Shown here: positions 1 to 7,737 of the stretch, piece after piece
How positions within the stretch are numbered: position 1 is the stretch's first letter
How the letters are laid out: each line of letters begins with the position of its first letter
Assembly (NCBI GenBank): GCA_023151315.1
Contig: JAKLJE010000033.1
Coordinates: 1 to 46,433, forward strand
Reading direction: 5' to 3'
Length of the DNA: 46,433 bases
From: Bacteroidia bacterium
GTDB lineage: Bacteria > Bacteroidota > Bacteroidia > Palsa-965
Translations under genes and position numbers: made by a program
Notes under the pieces: generated by a model
Told to the model about the DNA's origin: nothing
The model's database searches: none
Seen by the model: the letters and a program-made list of their open reading frames with translations, nothing else

Positions 1-72
1 AAGCAACATCAGACAAATGGCATCTATCCGAAACTCGAGAAGAAAGCTGTGACAATTTCTATAATCACGAAT

Positions 73-459
73 ATGAATTCCGAATTAATCGGCACGACAA
101 AAAAAGAGCAACTATACCTGATAAAGAACTACTGCAGAAAACGGTATTTCGTTTACATACTTCACTGTTCAGATAAAACATTATACGTCGGTATTACGAA
201 TAATTTGCTTCAGCGCTGTTTCCAACACAACAATCCTGTTGACAACCATTCATATACCGCGAAACGACTTCCTGCAATTCTCGTTTATGCAGAATCATAC
301 TCGTATGTAGTGCATGCTATCGAAAGAGAAAAGCAACTGAAAGGTTGGACTAACGCTAAAAAACTCGCTTTGATTTCTGAAGACTTTAAATCAGTCCATT
401 CATTCGCTGAATGCAAGAATGCTTCATCGCACAAACTTTACAAGAGACAAGAATTGTAA
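73..459 (+). CDS. GIY-YIG nuclease superfamily protein
   Basis: Small single-domain GIY-YIG protein of the UPF0213/YhbQ-like type. The sequence shows the F-V-Y-I-L core strand, then Y-V-G-I-T-N with the conserved glycine, the R and H of the LLQRCFQHN helix, and the late A-I-E-R-E-K-Q-L-K-G-W motif that ends this subfamily. Cellular role is unknown; the family is assumed to act on DNA. The core begins about 30 residues after the chosen ATG, which is late for a family that normally starts just before the Y-V-Y-I-L strand. A GTG lies at 49 and the frame is open to the left edge of the window, so the true start may be at 49, at 73, or outside the window. It ends just before a hairpin repeat array and converges on the next gene. 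Confidence 0.75.
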   Translation: MNSELIGTTKKEQLYLIKNYCRKRYFVYILHCSDKTLYVGITNNLLQRCFQHNNPVDNHSYTAKRLPAILVYAESYSYVVHAIEREKQLKGWTNAKKLALISEDFKSVHSFAECKNASSHKLYKRQEL

Positions 460-487
460 TCGCGACAGTTTAACCCGGATACAACAC

Positions 488-690
488 AATGTCAGATTGA
501 GCGTATCCGAAGAATGACATTGGTGTTTATGGGGACACACTAATGTCAGATTGAGCGTCGCCAAAGAATGACATTAAAGCTTATAGGAACAAACTAATGT
601 CAGACTGAGCGTCGCCAAAGAATGATATTAAAGCTTATAGGAACAAACTAATGTCAGACTGAGCGTAGCCGAAGTCTGACATTAGTGCTT
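488..690. repeat. Tandem array of four 54-base hairpin repeats
   Basis: Four tandem units start at 488, 542, 596 and 650, an exact 54-base period; the last is cut short by the stop of the next gene. Each unit carries an AATGTCAGA...TGACATT type inverted repeat. In the last unit it is perfect: TAATGTCAGACT at 649-660 pairs with AGTCTGACATTA at 673-684 around a 12-base centre. The units sit between two convergent genes and could act as bidirectional terminators or belong to a REP-like repeat family. Confidence 0.85.
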
Positions 691-2740
691 ACTTCGCCTC
701 AATCACAAATTCCGTTCTTCGGTTTTTAGCGCGACCGGCTTCTGTGTCGTTAGTATCAACCGGTTTAGTTTCTCCGTGTCCGAATGCGCCTGTGATCTGC
801 GATTTCGGAACGCCGAATTTAGAGGTCAGTGCTTCAAACACTGCAAACGCGCGCTCGTTGGAAAGATCCATATTGCGGTTATCATCGCCTACATTGTCGG
901 TGTGACCATGAATGGAAATTTTCATCTTCGGATTTTCCTTAAGATAGTTCGCGAACTCTTCCAGCACCACCATAGACTCCGGAGCCAACACCGCAGAATT
1001 TGATGCGAAGTTGATATCATTGATACGATACGCTTCACCGGTCTTCAACGGTTTGATTTCCATTGGCTTCAATTCCGTCTTCGTTTTCGTAAATTCCTGT
1101 TTTCCGCTGATCACGGTTGACGTGAACGCAGCGCCTTCCTGTTTTACAGTGAGCACATAATCGTCTTTTGAGGAAACTTTGATCGCAGCAGCAAATGAAC
1201 CTGAAGCAGTGTCTACAACCGCTGTTGTTTTCTCTTTCGTACGAACGTTCTTCACTTCAACAACCGTTGCGCCGTTTGCCGGATTTCCTTCAGGAGTTTT
1301 AGCTGTACCGGTAACAATCACCACTTTCTCCGGACGCGCTTCTTTGTAAAGTTCAAACTGATAAACGTCCCAACCTCCTACTCTTCCCGGTAGTGAAGAA
1401 TTAGAACAGAAGAAACCGGTTTCACCATCGGTGCTAACAAAGAATCCAACATCATCACCTTCTGTATTTATCGGCTTCCCGATATTCACCGGATTCTTCC
1501 AACCGCCCTTGCCGTCACCGCGCGAATAAAAAATATCGTACGCACCCAAACCCGGATGTCCGTTCGAAGAGAAATACAACGTCTGACTGTCGGAATGAAT
1601 AAACGGAGATTTTTCGTCGTACTGCGTATTTATAGAGTCGCCCAAATTAATCGGCGCTCCCCACTCTCCGTTAGCCATCTTCTCTGTTTTGTAAATATCA
1701 ATTCCGCCTTTTCCACCGGGACGATTACTTGCGAAGTACAATGTTTTTCCGTCTGAAGAAATTGATGGTTGAGAATCCCACCACACAGGATCATTCACAC
1801 GTTCACCGATCGGACGGATTTCTGTCCACGATCCGTCCACTAAATCCGAAGTGTAAATATCTGTATTGGCTCCTTCCGGACCTTGCTTTGTGATTGTGTA
1901 GAACAGATGCTTGTTATCGATAGTCAACGTTGCACTTCCTTCATTCGGATTTTTGTTGAACGGATCAGGCATAGAGTGACCTTTATCAAATTGTCCGTTC
2001 TGTCCGCGTTCACTTGAAGTGAACACTTCCGTTACTTCCTGTGATGCCCAAACGCGATCCATCTGATTCACAGGCAAGCGTCGAATGAACAACGCCATTG
2101 TATTATCAGGAGTGATGATTGCGAGATACTCATCTTTGTCCGTTGAAATTCCGGGAACCGGTGAAGGCGCAAAAGGACGAATGTTCTTGTCGATGGTGAG
2201 ATAGAATTTTGACCAACGCACCATCTCTACAGCATTCTGAGAACGGAATTCGTAATCCTTTCCGAGTTTCTTCGGATCATCCGTTTCAAACTTGATATAT
2301 CCATCCAGATATTTCGCCGCTTCCGCCCAATTTTCTTCCATGTAAAATTGCTGTCCGAGCAAATAATACGGCTCTGCACCAATTGAAGGACAATTCTTAA
2401 TCGCAGCTGCGAGATAAGGCTTCGCCATTGGATAACTCTGTGGATGATCATCAGCATCCGCTTTGCGGATATACATGTTCGCAAGTTCAAGATTGGCTTC
2501 TGCCCAATCCGGTTCCAGCGTAATGCATTCCTTCAGGAAATCCATCCGTTCATTGAACTGATACTTCTTGCGATCCTGAGACTTTTCAAAAAGCTTAACG
2601 GCTTCTTTGTTGTCAGGAGCATCGCAACCTCCGCCACCGCTTTTCGGGGTATCCTCATCATCCTGCGCCGAAAGCGACACTGTGAAACAAATCGCAATTA
2701 CAAATGAAAAAACTGTTTTGAATGCTGTTTTCATACTCAT
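689..2740 (-). CDS. OmpA-family protein with TPR, beta-propeller and CRD domains (PorE-like)
   Basis: Envelope protein of 683 residues. In order: signal peptide (about 1-25, cleavage after SLSA), TPR-like helices (about 45-180), PD40/WD40-like propeller strands (about 190-460, with repeated LYFASNRPGG/LYFSSNGHPG blades), a carboxypeptidase-regulatory-like Ig domain (about 470-560), and a C-terminal OmpA peptidoglycan-binding domain (about 570-683) with the NFASNSAVL start, the HTDNVGDD motif and the NRRTEF end. This four-domain order is that of PorE, the T9SS component that links the secretion ring to peptidoglycan, but Bacteroidota carry several paralogues of this layout. There is no lipobox at the signal peptide, so it is probably periplasmic rather than lipid-anchored. 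A second ATG at 2734 is equally possible. Confidence 0.85.
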   Translation of the reverse strand: MSMKTAFKTVFSFVIAICFTVSLSAQDDEDTPKSGGGGCDAPDNKEAVKLFEKSQDRKKYQFNERMDFLKECITLEPDWAEANLELANMYIRKADADDHPQSYPMAKPYLAAAIKNCPSIGAEPYYLLGQQFYMEENWAEAAKYLDGYIKFETDDPKKLGKDYEFRSQNAVEMVRWSKFYLTIDKNIRPFAPSPVPGISTDKDEYLAIITPDNTMALFIRRLPVNQMDRVWASQEVTEVFTSSERGQNGQFDKGHSMPDPFNKNPNEGSATLTIDNKHLFYTITKQGPEGANTDIYTSDLVDGSWTEIRPIGERVNDPVWWDSQPSISSDGKTLYFASNRPGGKGGIDIYKTEKMANGEWGAPINLGDSINTQYDEKSPFIHSDSQTLYFSSNGHPGLGAYDIFYSRGDGKGGWKNPVNIGKPINTEGDDVGFFVSTDGETGFFCSNSSLPGRVGGWDVYQFELYKEARPEKVVIVTGTAKTPEGNPANGATVVEVKNVRTKEKTTAVVDTASGSFAAAIKVSSKDDYVLTVKQEGAAFTSTVISGKQEFTKTKTELKPMEIKPLKTGEAYRINDINFASNSAVLAPESMVVLEEFANYLKENPKMKISIHGHTDNVGDDNRNMDLSNERAFAVFEALTSKFGVPKSQITGAFGHGETKPVDTNDTEAGRAKNRRTEFVIEAK

Positions 2741-2792
2741 GGTAAGGCCGTTACTTTCTTATAACGAAAATTGTGCCGTTTTGGTACAAAGA

Positions 2793-2818
2793 AAGGCGCA
2801 GTACTTCTACCGCGCCTT
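2793..2818 (-). terminator. Terminator after the AsmA-like gene
   Basis: On the minus strand a 7-base stem (AAGGCGC / GCGCCTT) with a 12-base loop is followed by TCTTTG. It lies 19 bases after the stop of the AsmA-like gene and before the start of the PorE-like gene, so the two are probably separate transcripts. Confidence 0.6.
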
Positions 2819-2836
2819 CCGATATCATGCAAAATA

Positions 2837-5671
2837 CTATTTACAATTGCTGTCTACTTGCTTTTGCGCCGCACCTATAGCATCCGCTTCTACTTTGTCT
2901 GCAGTCGCTTTCGCCTGCTTATTCGCATCATCAGCTTTTTTGCGCATTGCATCAGCAGCCGCTTTCTTCGCCGCTTTCTCCCAAGGATTCTTGAAGCTCT
3001 TCTCCACTTTATCCGCCTCAGCATACGCCGAAGTCTTCGCATCATCCGCCAACTTGTAAGCTTGTTGTTTCTTCGATGCGGCATCTGCTTTCACCTTGTT
3101 CAGATTATTCTGTGCTTCAACGCAGGCTTTGTTGATGACATCTTTCTTCATACTGTCCACTTTCTGTGTAACTGTATTCACCACCTGATCTTTCAGGTTG
3201 TCCATCATGTCCTGACCGGCTTCTTTCAAGTTTGTTTTCACTGTTGGTTCAGTAACTGTACCACCGAATAAAGCCTGCACGTTCACCATGTCGCCCAACT
3301 GGAATGGAATTCCTTTCGCCTGTACGCTTGACACCATGCCGTTCAATGCTGTATTTGCCGGACCGAATTCAGCACGCGGAATGGAAATATCCATCACATA
3401 GTTGATCGTTTGATCTACACCGGTTGATCCTCCCATTTTACCTTTTGCCTTTCCCGCAGTGAAATCAAATGGTTCTGTAGAAACGCGACCATTTTCAATC
3501 TTGAAGCTTACCATTTTCAAATCCTGCATAGTGACTTTGCTGAATTTGTTCATCTTCAAAGCTTCGTCGAGTTTTTTCATTGCAGGGAAACCGTCAATCA
3601 CCACCTGCTGCGTAGCAAGTGTGCCCTGACCATTCATCGTTTCAGTAATCGGCATCATGTCAGAACCGAGATCGCTGGTGTAATTCAATGTAGTTGAGAA
3701 ACGACCGGTTGTGTATTTCGCAACAGGAGCCAATTGCTGTACGGTATTGAATGTTTTGAAAGTTTGCTGAATGTCGAAGTTCTGAATATCCATATTGAAC
3801 TTCACTTTCGGAACCATCACATTCTGTGTATTGTAAAATCCGTTGAGCACCATTGAACCGCCCATGAGATTCATCTTCAGATCAGACATATCGACTGCAC
3901 TGTTGCGAATAGTGATTGTACCTGCAACGTTGTCCATGTTGATATCGTCATAAATGAGTTTCGTAATCGAAGACTTCAATACGAAATCAATGTTCGAAGG
4001 AACCGGAATAATTTCCATAGCAGAAGTGTCTTCCGCAGCAGGAGCTGCGCCTTCAGTTTCTTCACCTGCAAACTCATTCAGATCCATCATGGATGAATTG
4101 AACACAAAGTTTCCGCTGAGCAAGCTGTCTTTAAACAACCATGCCATGATGTTATCTACACGACCATTCGCATGAACATCATTCTTGCCAAGTTTGCCGT
4201 CGAACTTCGCCAGCTCCACAAACTTCGGAGAGAACAACATACTTAAAGCAGAAATAGAAGTTTCGTAAGTATCCGTTTTGCCTTTGTAAATCATGTTGGC
4301 GATATCCAATTTGCCGGAACACTGGAACTGATCATACTGTTCCTTCTCGATCTGAGACATGCGTCCTTTCATCTTGATATCAGCGTCAATGTTTCCGTTG
4401 AGTTGGTCGTCTTTCTCCAATGGCATAAACTCTTTCAATGAAGCAAGATTAAGTTTCCCTTTCACCCAACCGTCAAGGCTTGCATCTGTTTCAGGAGTTG
4501 CAACATGCAAAGCTGCGTCAATCGGATTGCCGCCGAAATCCATATGGAACTTATTCAGGTCGATTTTCGTGTCGTTCGTAACACCGGTTGCATTATCAAT
4601 TTTACAATCGATATTGATCGCCGTTACCGGCTTGGGAACAGAAGGATATTGGAACATTCCGTCTTTCACCTGAAAGTTCAATCCGAATCCCGGTGAAAGT
4701 TTGCTCGCGTCGCTGTATGTACCTTTCGCATATCCGTCAAAAGCAAGTGTACCTGCTGATTTCACATCTTTGAAATCTTCCGTGTAAGCACCCGGAATCA
4801 GAGAAAGGAAACTCTTGAATTCAGCTTGCTTTGCTTTGAAAGTCAGATCCATTTTGTAATCCGCTCCCGGCATTGCAAAGAATCCATCGAAACCGAAACC
4901 AAGATCATTCAGGCTCACTTCATTTTCCTTGAAAGTGAATTTCCAGTTGATCATGTCCACATCGAAATCCGCTTTCGCCACAGTTTTCACTTGATTGAGG
5001 TATGACATTCCCTCGTATTCACAGGTGAAACGCTCAATGGTAGTCATTGTTTCCATTCCGAAAAAGTCTTGTGTAAAATCACCTTTGAGTGTATGAGTGA
5101 AATCATCAAGAACAGTTTTCACTGCAAGCGATGCATCATCATAAACGATGTATGCATTGTTGATTTCCAGATTACTCAACGTCATTTTGAACTTAGTAGG
5201 TTCGGATGAAGTCGGAGCTGCGGCTGCGGTATCAGTTGATGGTTTTGTAATATCCCAATTGGCGCTGCCGTCGGGAAGTACGAGTGCAAAAATGCGCGGA
5301 CGTTCGAGCTGAATAGAGTTGATTTTATATTGTTCACCTGAAATCACACTCATCAGGTCGAGATCAAGTTTTAATGAAGGAATTTTCGTAAGCGTATCTC
5401 CTTCGAACTTGTCTTTACCTACGATTGTGAAATCGCTAATGGAAAAACGGAAGTCAGGAAAACTGCTGATGAGTGAAAGATCGAATTCACCGAATGTAAC
5501 TGTTGCATTCAGATTGTTGTTCATCTCTTCCTTCGCTAGAGCAATAATCTTGTCTTTGAAAAGGAAAGGCAATGCAATTGCAGTGATGAGTAACAATACG
5601 AGAGTGATTCCTGACCATTTCAGGATTCGGCCCAGCAGGCTTTTCTTCTTTTTCGGAGTTGCGTCTGTCAT
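2837..5671 (-). CDS. AsmA-family inner-membrane protein with a long helical tail
   Basis: Protein of 944 residues. A lysine-rich cytosolic start is followed by one membrane segment (about 18-38) and then the AsmA N-terminal signature (helix, V-T-F-G-E-F-D-L-S-L, S-F-P-D-F-R-F). The long periplasmic part is beta-rich and ends in an AsmA_2-type region. AsmA-like proteins are now viewed as bridge-like lipid transporters between the two membranes; that role here is inferred. The last 120 or so residues are unusual: a charged Ala/Lys/Asp-rich helical stretch (from about residue 820) ending in Asn-Cys-Lys. The gene is probably monocistronic, with a promoter box at 5688-5695 and a terminator at 2793-2818. 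Confidence 0.85.
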   Translation of the reverse strand: MTDATPKKKKSLLGRILKWSGITLVLLLITAIALPFLFKDKIIALAKEEMNNNLNATVTFGEFDLSLISSFPDFRFSISDFTIVGKDKFEGDTLTKIPSLKLDLDLMSVISGEQYKINSIQLERPRIFALVLPDGSANWDITKPSTDTAAAAPTSSEPTKFKMTLSNLEINNAYIVYDDASLAVKTVLDDFTHTLKGDFTQDFFGMETMTTIERFTCEYEGMSYLNQVKTVAKADFDVDMINWKFTFKENEVSLNDLGFGFDGFFAMPGADYKMDLTFKAKQAEFKSFLSLIPGAYTEDFKDVKSAGTLAFDGYAKGTYSDASKLSPGFGLNFQVKDGMFQYPSVPKPVTAINIDCKIDNATGVTNDTKIDLNKFHMDFGGNPIDAALHVATPETDASLDGWVKGKLNLASLKEFMPLEKDDQLNGNIDADIKMKGRMSQIEKEQYDQFQCSGKLDIANMIYKGKTDTYETSISALSMLFSPKFVELAKFDGKLGKNDVHANGRVDNIMAWLFKDSLLSGNFVFNSSMMDLNEFAGEETEGAAPAAEDTSAMEIIPVPSNIDFVLKSSITKLIYDDINMDNVAGTITIRNSAVDMSDLKMNLMGGSMVLNGFYNTQNVMVPKVKFNMDIQNFDIQQTFKTFNTVQQLAPVAKYTTGRFSTTLNYTSDLGSDMMPITETMNGQGTLATQQVVIDGFPAMKKLDEALKMNKFSKVTMQDLKMVSFKIENGRVSTEPFDFTAGKAKGKMGGSTGVDQTINYVMDISIPRAEFGPANTALNGMVSSVQAKGIPFQLGDMVNVQALFGGTVTEPTVKTNLKEAGQDMMDNLKDQVVNTVTQKVDSMKKDVINKACVEAQNNLNKVKADAASKKQQAYKLADDAKTSAYAEADKVEKSFKNPWEKAAKKAAADAMRKKADDANKQAKATADKVEADAIGAAQKQVDSNCK

Positions 5672-5687
5672 AGTGAAAAAATGTAAT

Positions 5688-5695
5688 CAAAGATA
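5688..5695 (-). promoter_or_regulatory. -7 promoter box (TATCTTTG) of the AsmA-like gene
   Basis: A perfect TAnnTTTG match on the minus strand, 16 bases before the ATG at 5671. No convincing -33 element was found at the expected distance. Confidence 0.55.
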
Positions 5696-5767
5696 ACGCA
5701 AGGCAGCGAGTGAACCCCGTGCCTAATCGTTAATTTTTCCACTGAAAATGAGCTGTAATGTGAGCAA

Positions 5768-6853
5768 TTAAGCCCTTGCCGCCCGAAATCGCAACAGGTG
5801 ATCGGCAATTGTAAGGGCAGACATCGCTTCCACTACCGGAACAGCACGCGGTACAACGCAAGGATCGTGTCGTCCTCTGCCCATCATTTCTACCGGTTTT
5901 CCCTGTCGTGTAACCGTCATTTGCTTCTGTATGATTGTCGCCACAGGTTTAAACGCCACGCGGAAATAAATATCCTGTCCGTTAGAGATTCCGCCTTGAA
6001 TTCCGCCTGAATTATTGGAAGATGTTTCAATATCACCGGAATGCTGTCCGGGAACAAATGCGTCGTTATGAGCAGAACCGAACATCGACGCAGCTCCGAA
6101 TCCGCTTCCCAATTCAAATCCTTTCACGGCATTGATACTCAACATTGCCTTACCGATATCTGCGTTAAGTCTATCGAAAACCGGCTCTCCCAATCCTGCC
6201 GGAATTCCTGTGGCCACTGAAGCAATTATTCCGCCAACTGTATCACCGTTTTTGCGGGTTTGTTCAATAAGCTGAATCATCTCGGCTGCAACAACCGGAT
6301 CCGGACAACGTACGGCGTTGGTTTCAGCGAGTGAAAGATTCATTCGCGAATAGTCGGTCTTCAAAACAATATTTCCAACCTGACAAACCCATGCCTGAAC
6401 AGTAATGCCCTGTTGTTTCAGAAACATTTTCGCGATTGCGCCGCCCACGACACGACAAGCAGTTTCTCTGGCTGAAGATCTGCCACCTCCGCGATGATCC
6501 CGCAAACCGTAACGCTTTTCGTAAGTGAAATCAGCGTGCGAAGGACGATAGATATCACGAAACACATCATAATCCGATGATCGTGCATCCGTATTGCGAA
6601 TGATGAATCCAATCGGTGCACCGGTTGTTTTTCCTTCGAAAATTCCGGAGAGAAATTCTACTTCATCGGATTCTTTCCGTTGCGTAACAATACGTGATTG
6701 ACCCGGACGACGTCGTTGCATTTCGGCACGCACCAGTTCGAAATCGAATGTCAATCCGGCAGGACAACCATCCACTACGCCACCTATTGCAGCGCCGTGT
6801 GATTCACCGAAAGTGGTGAGACGAAAAATCTGTCCGATTGAGTTACCTGCCAT
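5768..6853 (-). CDS. aroC: Chorismate synthase
   Basis: Last enzyme of the shikimate pathway: converts 5-enolpyruvylshikimate-3-phosphate to chorismate with reduced FMN. The sequence has the N-terminal [10 protein letters not shown] motif, the [13 protein letters not shown] motif and the late G-R-H-D-P-C motif; 361 residues is normal length. The ATG at 6853 is chosen because the family begins with M-x-G-N-S/T; a TTG six codons upstream overlaps a promoter box. That box (6859-6866) lies only 5 bases before the ATG, suggesting a near-leaderless mRNA. Another shikimate gene, aroQ, lies about 19 kb away and is not linked. Confidence 0.97.
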   Translation of the reverse strand: MAGNSIGQIFRLTTFGESHGAAIGGVVDGCPAGLTFDFELVRAEMQRRRPGQSRIVTQRKESDEVEFLSGIFEGKTTGAPIGFIIRNTDARSSDYDVFRDIYRPSHADFTYEKRYGLRDHRGGGRSSARETACRVVGGAIAKMFLKQQGITVQAWVCQVGNIVLKTDYSRMNLSLAETNAVRCPDPVVAAEMIQLIEQTRKNGDTVGGIIASVATGIPAGLGEPVFDRLNADIGKAMLSINAVKGFELGSGFGAASMFGSAHNDAFVPGQHSGDIETSSNNSGGIQGGISNGQDIYFRVAFKPVATIIQKQMTVTRQGKPVEMMGRGRHDPCVVPRAVPVVEAMSALTIADHLLRFRAARA

Positions 6854-6858
6854 ACGGG

Positions 6859-6866
6859 CAAAGTTA
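6859..6866 (-). promoter_or_regulatory. -7 promoter box (TAACTTTG) of aroC
   Basis: A TAnnTTTG match on the minus strand with 5 bases between it and the aroC ATG. If used, transcription would start at or within a few bases of the start codon. No clear -33 TTG was found at 19 bases. Confidence 0.45.
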
Positions 6867-6883
6867 ACCAACCAAGCGAAATA

Positions 6884-7735
6884 CTAACGCGGTAATATCA
6901 GTTTAACCGCATTTGCCGCAGCGAAAATACCGAGACCGCCTTCCACATTAGTGTACATCAAAGTAGGTTCTGAAAACGGATCTCCGCCCTGACTATTGTT
7001 GTAAAGTGAATTATGGAAGTTGTAATAATCGTAGTTACAGTTCAACATCCAAACTTCAAAACCCATGATGGAGTCGTTTGGTAAGTTAGCTTGAAACCAG
7101 CTCTCTCCTGATCCCGTCAGAATTTCACTGTCCGCAGAATTGTCGCTGAACAAGTCAGCGAAGCGATTCAACATCAATGAATCATTCAACGCACTGTTCC
7201 ACATTCTCGTGTAGCCGCAGAAGCGATAGTAATTCACACCTCCTGAAAAATCCTGAACGGCATAACGGAAAATCGAGCGACCGTATTCGTAATTCGGATC
7301 ACTATACTCAATCGTATCTTCCACTGTACAAGTAAAACCTGTTGGAGGCAAGAGCGGAACTGTTGTACTCGCAATCGCATGTCGTCCTGCCGGATCAATA
7401 ACTTCAAGTCGGTACTCGCTACCTGCAAGAATAGAAAACTGTGAAGTATTCACTCTATACAGTTCCAGATTGGAATCGTAAGGCAAAACAATGGATGTAT
7501 TGTTACCATAAAGCGTAACAGTTGCATCGGTGACTTCCGAAGATTGCACGTTCGAACCGTTTCCGAAAACAGGGGCGCTGAGCGTCACTTTCACTTTGAT
7601 AAATGAATCCTGAGGCGTTACAAAACACGAAACGACTAATTCAGGTTCAGTATTCGGCAATTCAATATCAGCATCCTGTTCGCACGAAACGAAAATTGCC
7701 GGAACAAGTATCAGTAATAAAGCTAGCTTTTTCAT
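6884..7735 (-). CDS. DUF4249 family lipoprotein
   Basis: Lipoprotein of 283 residues with a type II signal peptide (MKKLALLL..., lipobox FVSC) followed by E-Q-D-A-D-I-E-L-P. The body matches the DUF4249 pattern: a short conserved N-terminal stretch (PELVVSCFVTPQD), an Ig-like region and a Tyr-rich C-terminal part. Function is not known; in Bacteroidota such proteins are usually encoded next to a TonB-dependent receptor, as here, and may be its surface or periplasmic partner. The ATG at 7735 starts 2 bases after the stop of the receptor gene, so the two are cotranscribed and probably coupled. An earlier start at 7756 would overlap the receptor and spoil the signal peptide. Confidence 0.85.
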   Translation of the reverse strand: MKKLALLLILVPAIFVSCEQDADIELPNTEPELVVSCFVTPQDSFIKVKVTLSAPVFGNGSNVQSSEVTDATVTLYGNNTSIVLPYDSNLELYRVNTSQFSILAGSEYRLEVIDPAGRHAIASTTVPLLPPTGFTCTVEDTIEYSDPNYEYGRSIFRYAVQDFSGGVNYYRFCGYTRMWNSALNDSLMLNRFADLFSDNSADSEILTGSGESWFQANLPNDSIMGFEVWMLNCNYDYYNFHNSLYNNSQGGDPFSEPTLMYTNVEGGLGIFAAANAVKLILPR

Positions 7736-7737
7736 GA

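Noticed and set aside
488-690. CRISPR array
   Set aside because: The 54-base units are near-identical over their full length, so there are no variable spacers.
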